Assembly: GCA_023376005.1 (NCBI GenBank)
Contig: CM042157.1
Span: forward strand, 86,411,762-86,475,761
Length of the DNA stretch: 64,000 nt
Direction: 5' to 3'
DNA from: Doryteuthis pealeii
Lineage: Eukaryota > Mollusca > Cephalopoda > Myopsida > Loliginidae
The notes beneath the pieces were generated by a model. The model had not been told where the DNA came from. It searched no databases and saw only the letters and a program-made list of their open reading frames with translations. The position numbers and the translations under genes are program-made. Positions 10,054 through 19,980 of the stretch are shown here, one piece after another (within the stretch, counting starts at the first letter, position 1; each line of letters opens with the position of its first letter).

Positions 10054-10390
10054 TCTATGAGAATAAATATTTTTAAAAATATAACAAACACATGATGTTA
10101 TGATTAGGGGAAACAATTTTTGCACGTGCATTGATCACGTCATTGGCTTTCGTAAACAAACGCACATATAAAAATTAACTGTTAATAACATCATATTCAC
10201 ACATTCACTATACACTTAACATCTTTCATTTTGTCCCTCACATAAACATTACTTAACAGTGTCCTGAAGATGGTACAATATACCGAAATGCTTAAGTATT
10301 GACACATAAAATGGTTTCCCCTAATCATAACATCCTGTGTTTGTTATATTTTAAAAATATTTTCTTCTCATATTGTCGGATTAATTTCCT
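10054..10390. mobile_element. Ribozyme-bearing inverted-repeat element, family 2
   Basis: A 5' arm (about 10057-10112, ending 'TTATGATTAGGGGAAAC') is inverted at about 10313-10370, where it begins 'GTTTCCCCTAATCATAA'. The right edge carries 'TGTCGGATTAATTTCCTC', also found beside the inverted repeat ending at 5170. Between the arms are about 200 bp with one hammerhead at 10259. No protein is encoded. The structure is of a short non-autonomous element; its class is unknown. Confidence 0.7.
10259..10305 (+). ncRNA. Hammerhead ribozyme (family 2)
   Basis: Helix I is GTGTC (10259-10263) with GACAC (10301-10305), five Watson-Crick pairs. The core CTGAAGA is at 10264-10270. One extra T precedes helix II GGTA/TACC (10272-10284). 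GAAA is at 10285-10288. Helix III is AUGCU/AGUAU with one wobble and a two-base loop, leaving U then U17 before 10301. All core bases match; only the extra base between A9 and helix II departs from the textbook fold. Confidence 0.7.
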
Positions 10391-10929
10391 CACCGTATTT
10401 CCATTTCTTGTCTATCTATACATAGATAAAGGGCAGTTGTTTTGTATATGTATGTCCGGAGGAAAATTCGAAAATAAAACAATTAACGACAAAGTAGATA
10501 TATATACACATTAAATACCACCAGGGCTTGGTTTTTGAGCAAAAATAATGAAGGTTTGATTTGTATTTGTGAGGATGGTTGAAAAATAAAATTTAAATGA
10601 TAACAGCATATAATTTCTTTTGCATTTAAGATTTTAAATAGTAGACATTATTTTTCTTTTTAGAGTGGTTGAATCAACGCAAGGTCTTTTTTTTTTTACA
10701 TAGGGATGTTAATGGGGCATCCTGCGAGGATCCAACTCGGGATTCAATAATAATCGATGTGTGAGACTAATTTTTTTTACCTCCCCCACTACCGAGGCAA
10801 TGCCGGGTAGCCGCTTCTAGTATCTTATAGTTGTCTCATGGTCATGAATATTTTTAGATTTTCTTGATTGAGTGTTGTATAATTCATATTGGCATCAGTG
10901 TTTAAATCCAAGTAAAAAAAAATAGGCGA
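10391..10929. other. No gene seen
   Basis: AT-rich spacer between the family 2 element and the HHR-SINE. No repeat family recognised. Confidence 0.5.
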
Positions 10930-11345
10930 TGTTTAAGTTAATTTTTAACCATTACTGGGCTAAAACTAATTATACTCAGTATTATCTGCGTTGTTCGGAC
11001 TATTGTCCCCATCTTCATTGTTATTTGTACAACGTTTCGGCCGATATGCCTTCCGGCCTTCTTCGGGTATTTCTTGTCGGACTCGGGAACCTTCTCGGAC
11101 TCGGGAACCTTCTTTTCGGACTCGGGAACTTTCTTGTCGTAATCGGGAGCCATCACGGAACTTTGAACCTAACCCTTTATTTAGTCCACGGGGGGTATCC
11201 TGTTCTTATTCCGCTAACCATAGCTGGGGTAGGAGTTGTGTTAATTATTTTTCTAACTACCTTCACTCAGGATTGAACTCGGGTTCCAGAGATAACTGTC
11301 ACTTAGAACTGTCTTAACCCAACTACCTTATCCACTAGGCCATGT
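10930..11345 (-). mobile_element. HHR-SINE, full copy
   Basis: On the minus strand it begins with a tRNA-like head (plus sense 'GCCATGTGTCC' near 11340; minus sense A-box 'GGCCTAGTGGATAAGG', B-box-like 'GAGTTCAATCCTGAG'). A unique body and several 'TTCCCGAGTCCGA' repeats follow. A hammerhead-like fold lies at 11028-11069, and the tail is 'CAATGAAGATGGGGACAATAG'-like. The same order of parts is seen at 18440-18835, 14350-14945 and 34015-34400. A tRNA-derived SINE carrying a hammerhead has a known precedent in schistosome Sm-alpha; this family is not homologous as far as I can see. Confidence 0.75.
11028..11069 (-). ncRNA. Hammerhead-like motif in HHR-SINE
   Basis: Minus sense: helix I TAC with GTA (11067-11069 and 11028-11030). 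The core is CCGAAGA (U4 changed to C), with an extra A. Helix II is a strong GGCCG/CGGCC with a ten-base loop. GAAA is at 11035-11038. Helix III is reduced to one A-U pair over CG. In the 34.0-kb copy the core is CTGAAGA and helix I ACAC/GTGT, which supports descent from a working ribozyme. This copy is probably inactive. Confidence 0.45.
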
Positions 11346-11515
11346 GTCCAATTGGTTCCCGAGTCCGAGAAGGTTCCCGAGTCCGACAAGAAATACCCGA
11401 AGAAGGCCGGAGTGTATATCGGCCGAAACCTTGTACAAATAACAATGAAGATGGGGACAATAGTCCGAATAACGCAGATAATAATAATCTTCAAGCCTCA
11501 TCCCAAACATTCAGA
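11346..11515 (+). mobile_element. HHR-SINE, 3' domain only
   Basis: It starts at 'TTCCCGAGTCCGAGAAGG' and runs through 'CCCGAAGAAGGCCGG', 'CGGCCGAAACCTTGTAC' and the 'CAATAGTCCGAATAACGCAG' tail. It abuts the minus copy at 10930-11345, giving an inverted pair. Confidence 0.75.
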
Positions 11516-11535
11516 GAAATAATTATACTCAGTTT

Positions 11536-11835
11536 TGTTGGTTGGTTGGTTGGTTGGTTGGTTGGTTGGTTGGTTGGGTTTTACAGCAATTCAATCCATT
11601 GGGTTATTTTATGCCGAGGACGTTTTGGTTATATTGATTCTTGATGGGTACTCAATTTTTTAAAACTCATTTGTTTTCTATCTAATCCATAGATGGGATC
11701 CTAACAGTTACTACAATTCTGGATCAAAATAGACCTGGTAGTAATGGTCATGAAGGGATACTCCGCATTCCCCAGAGCTCCAGAACTGTAACTTCACCAC
11801 TAGATACATTTTAATAGGGAATTAGATGTTGCTAT
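11536..11835 (-). mobile_element. Repeat Z, 3' half, with (GGTT)n edge
   Basis: The simple 3' tail appears in plus sense as ten GGTT units at 11537-11576. The Z body follows: 'ATTTTATGCCGAGGACG', 'CCATAGATGGGATCC', 'TTCCCCAGAGCTCCAGAA'. It is truncated at its 5' side. Confidence 0.75.
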
Positions 11836-11874
11836 TCTAATGACACAATACATACAAAACACAAACACGTTCAC

Positions 11875-12030
11875 ACTTATCCCATCTATGGGTTAAATAG
11901 AAAAACATGAGTTGATAAACAAAATTGTATTATGCATTAAGAATTAATTTATTTCACAACTTTGTCGGCATTAAATGACCCACCGAGGTTGATATGCCGT
12001 AAAACAAAACAAACCAAACCAAACGTTCAC
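11875..12030 (+). mobile_element. Repeat Z, 3' end
   Basis: From 'CCCATCTATGGGTTAAATAG' to 'CCGTAAAACAAAACAAACC'. It has opposite orientation to the copy at 11536, so two Z tails flank a 40-bp spacer. Confidence 0.75.
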
Positions 12031-12294
12031 ACTTATGCCAACAAATGCATAATCTCTTTCCGGCGATTACATCCAAGATAATCGGCCTGCCTTGTTGGGC
12101 ATATCGGTAGCAAGAATGTTTATCATTTGTGATCGAATCAAGTAAAAACAGATGATTGTTAATTGAGTCATTTCACAGCGAGAATCACAGTTTTATTGAA
12201 GGGAATAGATTAATATACGTCAGAAATGTATTTCGATTTGATCTGGCCAAATGATTTATTACCGATGTGTAGATTAGTAATTAATTGAAACTTG

Positions 12295-12298
<4 letters not shown>

Positions 12299-12325
<27 letters not shown>

Positions 12326-12369
12326 GCATGCATACACATAAATATCATGAATTAAAAATAATGGAATAG

Positions 12370-12421
<52 letters not shown>

Positions 12422-12434
12422 ATATATATATATG
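12299..12434. repeat. (GT)n and (TA)n microsatellites
   Basis: GT repeat at 12299-12324 and TA repeat at 12379-12433, with a short unique stretch between. Confidence 0.95.
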
Positions 12435-12464
12435 TTGTAGATTTTGCGTCTCCGTATGCTTCTA

Positions 12465-13097
12465 GTGCGTATAAATATTTGAGATATATTTTTGTATCTG
12501 TATCCGTTGTTGGAAATACATATACCAGGTTTGGGCATAGGTGTGAAGCATTAACGTACCATATTATGCTAATGTTGTTACCATAATATGTAAGTCAAGG
12601 AATAAATATCAGAAAACTGTAGTTTTTTTTAGTTTCTTTTATTTAGACGTAGTGGTAAATTTTCAGGATAGTGACATCCCTTCTTCCTGACCGTGAATTT
12701 TAGTAGTGATCTATATATATACTCATATTTCCAAAACACCCCCATACCACCAACCCCATTACCCCCATCACACGACCACACACAGAGTACAAACTCATTA
12801 ATCTCCAACGGACCAACCAGCAACAAGCACCACCACACCATTTCAACGTACCGGACAAGCAGCCACAGATCACTACTATAATTCACGGTCAGGAAGAAGG
12901 GACGTGACAGTCCTGAAAATTCACCACTCGTCTAAATAAAAGAAACTAAAAAAACTACAGAGTTTTCTGATATGTATTCCTTGACTAACATATTATGGTA
13001 ACAACATTAGCATAATATAGTACGTTAATGCTTCACACCTATGCCCAAACCTGGTATATGTATTTCCAACAACGGATACAAATACTAAAATACATCT

Positions 13098-13102
<5 letters not shown>
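12465..13102. repeat. Long inverted repeat, about 240-bp arms
   Basis: Left arm 12465-12712 and right arm 12868-13102 are near-perfect reverse complements. Landmarks are 'ACCAGGTTTGGGCATAGGTG' at 12526 and 'CACCTATGCCCAAACCTGGT' near 13036. The 155-bp loop is C-rich on the plus strand ('CCCATTACCCCCATC'). Both ends pass into TA microsatellite. A transcript would form a very long hairpin. No terminal motif of a known transposon was recognised. Confidence 0.9.
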
Positions 13103-13138
<36 letters not shown>

Positions 13139-13150
13139 TTTCCACAAATA

Positions 13151-13206
<56 letters not shown>
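13099..13206. repeat. (TA)n, (CA)n, (TA)n microsatellites
   Basis: TA at 13099-13136, CA at 13154-13183 and TA at 13183-13206. The short phrase 'TTCCACAAATACCA' between them is inverted at about 13207-13220 ('GGTATTTGTGGAA'), so the CA/TA tract lies in a small hairpin. Confidence 0.9.
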
Positions 13207-13354
13207 GGTATTTGTGGAAAAGGTGACTTATCGGTGAAACAGGTCACAGTGGTTAGTTGATGAAAGATTCACAATGATAAGGCAGCGATATAACAAATAT
13301 AAAGTGCTCAATACGTTAGTAGAGCAAATTCATTATCATAAAGGTACACGGTAA

Positions 13355-13393
13355 TAACCTACTCGAGTTTCACCATAAGGATCTTCAGGGTTA
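13355..13393 (-). ncRNA. Hammerhead ribozyme (family 3)
   Basis: Minus sense: helix I TAACC/GGTTA, core CTGAAGA, a short helix II CC-TTAT-GG inside a U-U mismatch, GAAA, helix III AC/GT around TCGA, then U and A17. Invariant bases are intact. Helix II is weak, so activity may be low. The same block recurs at 62176-62212 and, diverged, at 29476-29512. Confidence 0.6.
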
Positions 13394-13559
13394 AATCCAC
13401 TGGATTAATCAAGATATTGATTAATTGCTGTTGATTGCATGTGTGTGTGTTTTTTGTTGCGATAAACGGTTGATTACAGGACTGCAGTCAAAGAACGCCG
13501 ATTCAAGATTCGAAAATTCAAAAAATTCAACACAGATTTTCATAGAGACATCATTAATA

Positions 13560-13710
13560 AGTAAGATTTATTCTCGGTATAGATGAATTTGACTATAAAT
13601 CAAATATTCATTGATAACCTTACGCAATTCCTGATGGCATTGTGACGTAAGCAGTGACGTAGTTTAGGTTACAGACAGACTCCGAATCTCTATTATACTG
13701 TGATGAATGA
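13560..13710 (-). mobile_element. Helitron 5' region fragment
   Basis: Minus sense 'GAGATTCGGAGTCTGTCTGT' then 'AACCTAAACTACGTCACTGC' matches the 5' part of the Helitron family at 18247 and 33290 ('GTCTGTAATAAAAACTACGT'). The 3' hairpin and CTRR end are not present. Confidence 0.55.
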
Positions 13711-14270
13711 CAGCTGCCTTATTACGCAATTTTTGGATATGTTATATATTTTTAATTTACATGTTTTGATTTTATTCGAGATTATTTCTGTTAATTTTTC
13801 ATTTTGGAATTGTAATATGAATTTGTCAGTTCAATTCGCCTCACGGAAAACGTGCTTGCTTTAAAAGAAAATCCACAAAAGCTGTTTTAGAATATTTTTT
13901 TAAAGAAATAATCAGTCTTCCGGATATTATTTTGATTACAGGCAATGCCGGGTATTCCTGATAATACAAAAGACAACTTTCAGATTGCATAATGTCACGC
14001 AAAATGTGACAGAGTTAAACTTTTTCAAAAACCAAAAAAAGATTAAATATGTAGGAAAATAAAAGAAATTATGATTAAAATTTAACGCTAAAAGCATTTT
14101 TAATTTAAAATTTAATGTTCATTTCCAAACACAAAAATACAACTAAATATCTCCCTATTTTCAAGAATACTAAGTCGACGAAGAGACCTATAGTCGATAT
14201 CAACCATACAGCGAGGGAGTCTATCCCTTTTCACTAGCGCTAGACTAGAACTTTTTTTGTGCCTGATGTG
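13711..14270. other. No gene seen
   Basis: AT-rich DNA. Near 14173 a short stretch resembles the 3' part of SINE2 in reverse ('GCGAGGGAGTCTATCCC', 'CACTAGCGCTAGAC'). Around 14278-14340 lies a tRNA-like head fragment ('GTGGCTAACAAACTGGACTG') of the kind seen at 20254. Confidence 0.5.
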
Positions 14271-14349
14271 AAGCGTCACAGTTGCGAAGTGGCTAACAAA
14301 CTGGACTGCGATATCATACTCAACGGTTTCTCTGAATTTTTTTTAGATG

Positions 14350-14945
14350 AGACTTGATAATTAGTATAATTTGGATTATTCGGACTATTGTCCTCATCTT
14401 CATTGTTATCTGTACAGCATTTCGGCCGATGTAAAGTAAGTAAAGTCGACGGGGCAGCCTAAAGTCGCTATCAGCCAATCAGCGAGGGAGTCTATCCCCT
14501 TTTCAATAGCGCTAGACCAAGGAGATTGTTTTAGCATCTGAGGTGGAGCGCCACACCTACCATCAGCTCCTTACTTTACCGCACAGATCCCTGTGCTACT
14601 CATACGCTGAGTTGGCGGGGACCGGTATGGAACAAGGAACCATGTGGTTTCTAGGCGAACGCTCTACCGACTGAGCTAAATTCTTGTCGAAATCAGGAAC
14701 TTTCCTTTCGAACTCGGGAACTTTCTCGTGGTAATAGGGAGCCATCAGGGAACTTCGAACCCAACCCTTTATTCAGTCCACGGGAGTATCCTGTTCTCAT
14801 TCCGCAAACCATAGCTTGGGGTAAGGTGTTAAGCTGTGTTAATTATTATTCTATGTTACTGCTGTCCCTGATCAGGATTGAACCTGCAGCCTAGACATAA
14901 CTGTCACTTAGCCCAACGCCTTTACCCACTATGCTATGTGTCCAA
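14350..14945 (-). mobile_element. HHR-SINE split by a SINE2 insertion
   Basis: The outer parts (14350-14438 and 14682-14945, minus) are consecutive pieces of one HHR-SINE: tail and 'CATTTCGGCCGATGT' on the left, 'CGAACTCGGGAACTTTCTCG' repeats, body and tRNA-like head on the right. The interruption falls inside the helix II loop of the ribozyme-like domain. This gives a clear order of events: HHR-SINE first, SINE2 second. Confidence 0.75.
14439..14681 (-). mobile_element. tRNA-derived SINE2
   Basis: Minus sense: head 'TTTAGCTCAGTCGGTAGAGC' (A-box) and a B-box-like 'GGTTCC(T)...' region, then 'CTCAGCGTATGAGTAGCACA', 'GCGGTAAAGTAAGGAGCTGA', 'GACTCCCTCGCTGATTGGCT' and an end 'CGTCGACTTTACT'. The D-arm portion is strikingly tRNA-like but the anticodon arm does not pair, so it is a SINE and not a tRNA gene. 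It is inserted in the HHR-SINE above. Confidence 0.85.
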
Positions 14946-15085
14946 TTGCAACAGTAACATAGAATAATAATTAACACAGCTTAACTCCTGTACCCCAGCT
15001 ATGGTTAGCGGAATGGGGGCAGGATATCCCCATAGTTAACGGGTTCAAACTTCAGCCGTACTATTGCGATCATTTTCGGGTTAAT
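14946..15085 (+). mobile_element. HHR-SINE body fragment joined to SINE-like tail
   Basis: 'AGAATAATAATTAACACAGC' and 'CCCCAGCTATGGTTAGCGGA' are from the HHR-SINE body, now in plus orientation. It then passes into 'GTTCAAACTTCAGCCGTACT', which resembles the head and body of the 20254 element. Confidence 0.55.
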
Positions 15086-15246
15086 ATTCTTAGAAAAAGT
15101 ATGAGTACCTTCATCACCAGTCTATTGGTTAAATAGTACCCCTTTTTATTCACGTGACAATTTTCCCCTCACATATGCACACAGAATGTTACCTATTTTC
15201 CGCTTACAATCAAACCAGCATAAAGAAACGAAATAAATAGAACTAC

Positions 15247-15402
15247 TTCGGAGGCGCTCCAATTGACTTGACAAACCGTTCAAATCCTGGACGTGGCTGT
15301 TTTAGTTTCACTTCGCGCTAAATCGCTTGGGATAGGTATGATTCCATCAATCCCCGCTTCCAGCTATATGTAAATGGTTAAGTAGACTGGACACTTTAGC
15401 GT
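15247..15402 (+). mobile_element. SINE1-related fragment
   Basis: 'GGAGGCGCTCCAATTGACTT', B-box 'CGTTCAAATCCTGGACGTGG' and 'CTTCGCGCTAAATC...GGTATGA' follow SINE1 order, but the A-box region is diverged. Confidence 0.65.
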
Positions 15403-15522
15403 TGATATTACAAACATACTAAAAGCCCATGAGTGATACACAATAGCATTGATAATATAATAATTATGTGTGCATTTGATAAAGTAGGCTTGTAAGGAAT
15501 TATTTACTTTTTAATAGCATAT

Positions 15523-15524
<2 letters not shown>

Positions 15525-15587
<63 letters not shown>

Positions 15588-15622
15588 TAGATAGATAGAT
15601 AGATAGATATAGATATATATAT
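15525..15622. repeat. (TA)n(GATA)n microsatellite
   Basis: TA repeat of about 60 bases passing into GATA and back to TA. Confidence 0.95.
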
Positions 15623-15639
15623 GAAAGGTAAAATGGATA

Positions 15640-15826
15640 TGAATCCAACAATATGTGTAGAAAGTTTGTAAAAAAACAAGATGTTAAAAGTTTTGCTGAC
15701 AGAAATCTGTTTCGACCATATGAAGAGGTCTTTATCAAATCATTACAATGTTGCTTTGATAAATCTGGTCGAAACAGATTTCTGTCAGCAAAACTTTTTA
15801 ACATCTGTTTTTTTTCTACAAACTTT

Positions 15827-15830
<4 letters not shown>
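15640..15830. mobile_element. Ribozyme-relic inverted-repeat element, family 4 (internal deletion)
   Basis: Left arm 15650-15722 and right arm 15762-15825 are inverted copies sharing 'GTTTTGCTGACAGAAATCTG'. The outer phrase 'AAATGGATATGAATCCAACA' also begins the longer relative at 26220. The plus-strand motif at 15751-15791 keeps helix I TTGCT/AGCAA, core TTGATAA (U3/A8) and GAAA, but helix II is deleted. The minus-strand motif near 15686-15740 keeps helix II GACC/GGTC but not helix I. Confidence 0.65.

Positions 15831-15900
<70 letters not shown>
15829..15900. repeat. (CA)n(TA)n microsatellite
   Basis: About 36 bases of CA then about 34 of TA. Confidence 0.95.
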
Positions 15901-15903
<3 letters not shown>

Positions 15904-16059
15904 AATTTTTTTTATTTCTAAACTCCGACAGTAAAAAAAAAATCCCGGCTATATAGTTTGTAATTACACAATACAAAATCTTGTATGGAGAATATATATA
16001 TATATATATATAATATATATATATATATATGAGAAGTAAATAAACAGACGATGTGTTTT

Positions 16060-16256
16060 GATATGGCTTTTTTTAGCCGACAATTTTTGGGAGAATATGT
16101 GCTTAATTGAAGTCGTACCAAATTTTTGAAAATTAATTAATTAATAATTAATAAATTAGGCAGGAATACCTATTCAAATGTAAGGCTAAGCAAATCGAGA
16201 AAATCAATCTCTGTATGTACATTTCAGCCTATTAGGCCTCATCAGCAGAGCTATAT
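16060..16256 (-). mobile_element. Half copy of ribozyme element, family 1
   Basis: 'GGCTTTTTTTAGCCGACAAT' through 'GTAAGGCTAAGCAAATCGAG' matches the left half of 40010-40445. It holds one hammerhead and is then replaced by TA microsatellite where the second half should start. Confidence 0.75.
16209..16250 (-). ncRNA. Hammerhead ribozyme (family 1)
   Basis: Minus sense: helix I CTCTG/CAGAG, core CTGATGA, helix II GGCCT/AGGCT with one terminal G-U, GAAA, mini helix III ATG-TA-CAT, then U and A17. All invariant bases are present. Confidence 0.75.
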
Positions 16257-16270
16257 ATATATATATATAT

Positions 16271-16303
<33 letters not shown>

Positions 16304-16562
16304 ATATAAGAAAGATCAAATCATCTGCACCTCCTACAAAAAATCAGTTGGTACTATAAAAATGGCTAAAAGAAAAAAATAGTGTAAGAGTTGCCTAAGT
16401 TAAATATACTGAAGTGCTCAATACAAAAAGTAGAGCTAATAGATAATAGAGTAAGCCTAATGAGTCATGTTCTCCTAACCGAATATCAAGATAATTCAAA
16501 ATTATCCTGATAATCCGTTAGGAGAAACCTAGGTAGATATATTATTTGCATCATTACAATTA

Positions 16563-16564
<2 letters not shown>

Positions 16565-16616
<52 letters not shown>
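16565..16616. repeat. (CT)n(TA)n microsatellite
   Basis: CT repeat passing into TA repeat; family 1 sequence starts just after it. Confidence 0.95.
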
Positions 16617-16621
<5 letters not shown>

Positions 16622-16639
16622 TAAGTAAACAAACAAATG

Positions 16640-16904
16640 TGTTTATTTAATATGGCTTTTTTTAGCCGCCAATTTTTTTGGGATATGTGCTTAATTGAAG
16701 TCATACCTAATTTTGAAAATTAATTATTTATTAATTAATGAATTTAAGCGGGCATATATTTTCAAATGTAAGGCTAAACAAGGCTTGACATTTTCTCGAT
16801 TTGTTTAGCCTTACATTTGAACATATATGCCCGCCTAAATTCATTAATTATTAACTAATCAATTTTCAAAATTAGGTATGACTCCAATTAAGCACATATC
16901 CCCC

Positions 16905-16905
<1 letters not shown>
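16640..16905. mobile_element. Family 1 inverted repeat lacking its ribozymes
   Basis: The arms match those of 40010-40445 ('GCGGGCATATATTTTCAAAT' inverted as 'CATATATGCCCGCC'). The centre is reduced to about 15 bases between 'GGCTAAACAAGGC' and 'CTCGATTTG', so both hammerheads are deleted. Confidence 0.8.
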
Positions 16906-16910
<5 letters not shown>

Positions 16911-16967
<57 letters not shown>

Positions 16968-16988
16968 TGTGTATATATATATATATAT
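16911..16988. repeat. (TA)n(TG)n(TA)n microsatellite
   Basis: TA, then about 26 bases of TG, then TA. Confidence 0.95.
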
Positions 16989-17059
16989 GAGTAAGAAAAG
17001 GTGGAATGAAAACATCACACAATGCTGTTAAAGAAGAAAACAATTTATAATATAATCAT

Positions 17060-17108
17060 AGCTGATATTGATCAATATTTCGATTTTACAAAAATCATCA
17101 TCAGAGCT
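17060..17108 (-). ncRNA. Hammerhead ribozyme (family 5)
   Basis: Minus sense: helix I AGCT/AGCT. Core CTGATGA is followed by one extra T. Helix II GATTTT/AAAATC has a TGT loop. GAAA follows, then helix III ATATT-GATC-AATAT (five pairs), leaving U then C17 before helix I. All three helices and all core bases are present, with the best helix III in the window. A relative with different loops lies at 43560-43608. Confidence 0.78.
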
Positions 17109-17109
17109 C

Positions 17110-17459
17110 ATTCACTCCCGTAGTTGTTTGGGTCGGAGAGGAAAGTCAAAATGAGTTTACAAAACAAAAAAAAAAAACCCTAATACTGCAAAAAACGAAA
17201 GACGTTACAATATTCACCAACGTGGACATTTCGCGCCATATATATGTCGGTCATGTCTCATGTATATCTTTTGTCAACAAATGTAGCGAATTTTTGAGAT
17301 GTTGGCAACAAGACGGAACAATTTAAACGGAAGGGGATGGGTGTTAGGAAATGTGACGGTTGGAATTCAAAAGACTTTTAGTAAAGGAATTTTTTACGAT
17401 TAATTGTTTTTATTATTTAAATTTCATTTTTATTTTTAAGTTCTGTAATTCATAAATGA
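17110..17459. other. No gene seen
   Basis: Unique-looking AT-rich sequence. No coding frame or repeat family recognised. Confidence 0.5.
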
Positions 17460-17551
17460 TTAGATATTTATATATATTATATATATATTAGATATTTATG
17501 ATTAGATATTTATATATATTATATATATATATATATTAGATATTTATGATT

Positions 17552-17613
<62 letters not shown>
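17460..17613. repeat. TA-rich tandem units and (TA)n
   Basis: Three 'GATTAGATATTTATATATAT'-type units precede a TA tract of about 60 bases. Confidence 0.9.
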
Positions 17614-17616
<3 letters not shown>

Positions 17617-18066
17617 AGCTCCTCCACACGGGCATTTGTTTGAATACGGATTGAGGTTCGATCCCAGACAAAAATAGGTATGTAGATCTTCATGACAGAC
17701 ATGCCGGCAAAGTTTATAACACTTGGATGTTTGCTTAGATATATAACCCTCATTTACTCACGTGGATCTGAGTAAATAATTCGAAATACAGTCAAACTAA
17801 TGTATATTGAAAATCGATATTCTCTTCGCTTCCATTATCTGATATCCCCTTTGATCTTCTCCCCACCTCCCCAGTTGCATCTGGTCTATGTCCAAGCTCA
17901 ACGACCTCTAGACAGGTACTGGTGGGTGGGGATTGCATTTTATGTAATAGATTTGATGAGGACTAAAGTTTGTCTCTGATTTAACACAAACTTAGATACT
18001 AGCAAGAATATGCATCCTCCGCTGGGCATAATTATTTAAGTTTTAATGTAAGGAACTATATATCAA
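17614..18066. other. No gene seen
   Basis: Mixed-composition DNA without a recognisable gene or repeat family. Confidence 0.5.
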
Positions 18067-18228
18067 GGAAGCGCGTGGTGTAATGGTTAAAGTCATGGGA
18101 AATGGACTCGTCGCCCCGAGTTCAAATCCTGGACGTGGTAATTGCATTTCACTTAGCGCTAATACCCTTGGGAAAGTTATGAATCCAACTCTCCCTCCAG
18201 CTATGGGTAAATAGCAGGGCAGACTGGG
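18067..18228 (+). mobile_element. tRNA-derived SINE1, 3' truncated
   Basis: Head, B-box and body as far as 'GGGTAAATAGCAGGGCAGAC' are intact. The 3' third ('CTCGTGCGGAGGGGTTGG') is missing. A Helitron fragment begins about 20 bp later. Confidence 0.85.
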
Positions 18229-18246
18229 TACGCATAAAAAATTACA

Positions 18247-18400
18247 TCTCTATTAATAATGGCGATTCCCTTCCGGTTTTTGTCTGTAATAAAAACTACG
18301 TCACTGCTTACGTCACATTACCCCAAATCGTCATAACATAGAATAAATACACTCAATTTTGGGAACTTATAAACCTAATGTCTTGATTTGGCTAGAATAT
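18247..18400 (+). mobile_element. Helitron 5' end fragment
   Basis: It begins A|TCTCTATTAATAATGG, a 5' TC terminus after an A, followed by 'CCGGTTTTTGTCTGTAATAA' and 'GCTTACGTCACATTACC'. These match the Helitron at 33290. The 3' hairpin and CTRR are lacking. Confidence 0.65.
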
Positions 18401-18439
18401 CTACCTATTTACTTATGTATGATTTTTTTTCACACTCAA

Positions 18440-18835
18440 TTGTCCAATTAGATACATGGCCTAATGGATAAGGTAGTTGGGTTAAGACCGTTCTAAGTGA
18501 CAGTTATCTCTGGATCCTGAGTTCAATCCTGAGTAGAGGCAGTTAGAAAAATAATTAACACAGCTCCTACCCCAGCTATGGTTAGCGGAATGAGAACAGG
18601 ATACCCCCGTGGAATAAATAAAGGGTTAGGTTCAAAGTTCCGTGATGGCTCCCGATTACGACAAGAAAGCTCCATAGTTCGAAAAGAAGGTTCCCGAGTC
18701 CGAGAAGGTTCCCGAGTTCGAGTCCGACAAGAAATACCTGAAGAGGACCGGAGGGCATATCGGCCGAAACGTTATACAAATAACAATGAAGATGGGGACA
18801 ATAGTCCGAATAATGCAGATAATACTAAGATGATA
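18440..18835 (+). mobile_element. HHR-SINE, full plus-strand copy
   Basis: The best copy for reading part order. tRNA-like head with A-box 'TGGCCTAATGGATAAGG' and B-box 'GAGTTCAATCCTGAG'; body with 'CCCCAGCTATGGTTAGCGGA'; then 'TTCCCGAGTCCGAGAAGG' repeats. The ribozyme-like fold is 'ACCTGAAGAGG...CGGCCGAAACG', and the tail is 'CAATAGTCCGAATAATGCAG'. The ribozyme core here is CTGAAGA with G10.1 and GAAA, but helix I starts with an A-C mismatch. It has no coding capacity and depends on a LINE for movement (inference). Confidence 0.8.
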
Positions 18836-18869
18836 ACGGTCTCAATTTTGAGAAACATGGGTATCATTA

Positions 18870-19040
18870 TATATAGATTATCGACCGGTGTCTAGGTTGT
18901 TGTAGTAAACGTTTCGGCCATTGTATCCTCAGATCTTCTTCAGGTAACTTTCATATTTGATTACTTTCTCGGAATTTAGAATTGAAACCTTTAATTAACA
19001 GGGTTAGATTGTTCTTATTCTGCTGACCAGACTCAGAGGA
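18870..19040 (-). mobile_element. HHR-SINE-like 3' domain, diverged
   Basis: 'GTAAACGTTTCGGCCATTGT', 'CAGATCTTCTTCAGGTAACT' and 'AGGGTTAGATTGTTCTTATT' follow the minus-strand HHR-SINE order with many differences. It lies just after the plus copy at 18440, again an inverted pair. Confidence 0.5.
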
Positions 19041-19135
19041 TATTTCATATCAACTAATTATTCTCTTGCTTTGTGGCATGCGTTAATTCATTCTTCAGAT
19101 GTCACTTATAATAGAAAATCCTATGGAAATAATTA

Positions 19136-19137
<2 letters not shown>

Positions 19138-19182
<45 letters not shown>

Positions 19183-19491
19183 GCATATATAATATACATA
19201 TATATATATACATACATATATATATACATATATATATACATGAATATATATATACATACATATATATACGTATATATATACATATATACATACATATATA
19301 TATATACATACATATATACATAACATATACATATAATATTTATACGTATATACATATATACATATATATACATATATATATATATACATACATATATATA
19401 CGTATATATATACATATATACATACATATATATACATATATATACATATATATATACATATATATATATATACACATATATATATGTACAT

Positions 19492-19534
<43 letters not shown>

Positions 19535-19746
19535 CATATATATTATATATATATACATATATATATATATACATACATATATATATACATATATACATAT
19601 ACGCATATATATATATATACATACATATATATACATATATACATACACACACATATATATATATACATATATATACATATACACACATATATATATACCA
19701 TATATTATATATGTGTTTGTGTGTGTGTGTGTGGAGAGAGAGAGAG

Positions 19747-19804
<58 letters not shown>
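19138..19804. repeat. 600-bp TA/CATA array with GT and GA ends
   Basis: About 560 bases built from TATATA and CATACATA words, then GT (19712-19733) and about 65 bases of GA. All six frames stay open over long stretches; none is a gene. The lack of a fixed higher-order period suggests slippage rather than unit duplication. Confidence 0.97.
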
Positions 19805-19808
<4 letters not shown>

Positions 19809-19980
19809 ATTTGATAATAACGGGATTGAAAGAAATATGAGAGTCTCTGATAATCTCCAAGCATAAGCCAGAGAACTTTGACCCTAAAATTATAGAGATT
19901 CGGTTTAAAGTTCTAAAATTGCATTGTCTTACAAGACAATAGTCTGGTGGATATAATAATTGGTCAATAATTATTAATAA

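Noticed and set aside
19071..19864. 247-codon and other frames of I, Y, T and H
   Set aside because: TA/CATA microsatellite in every frame.
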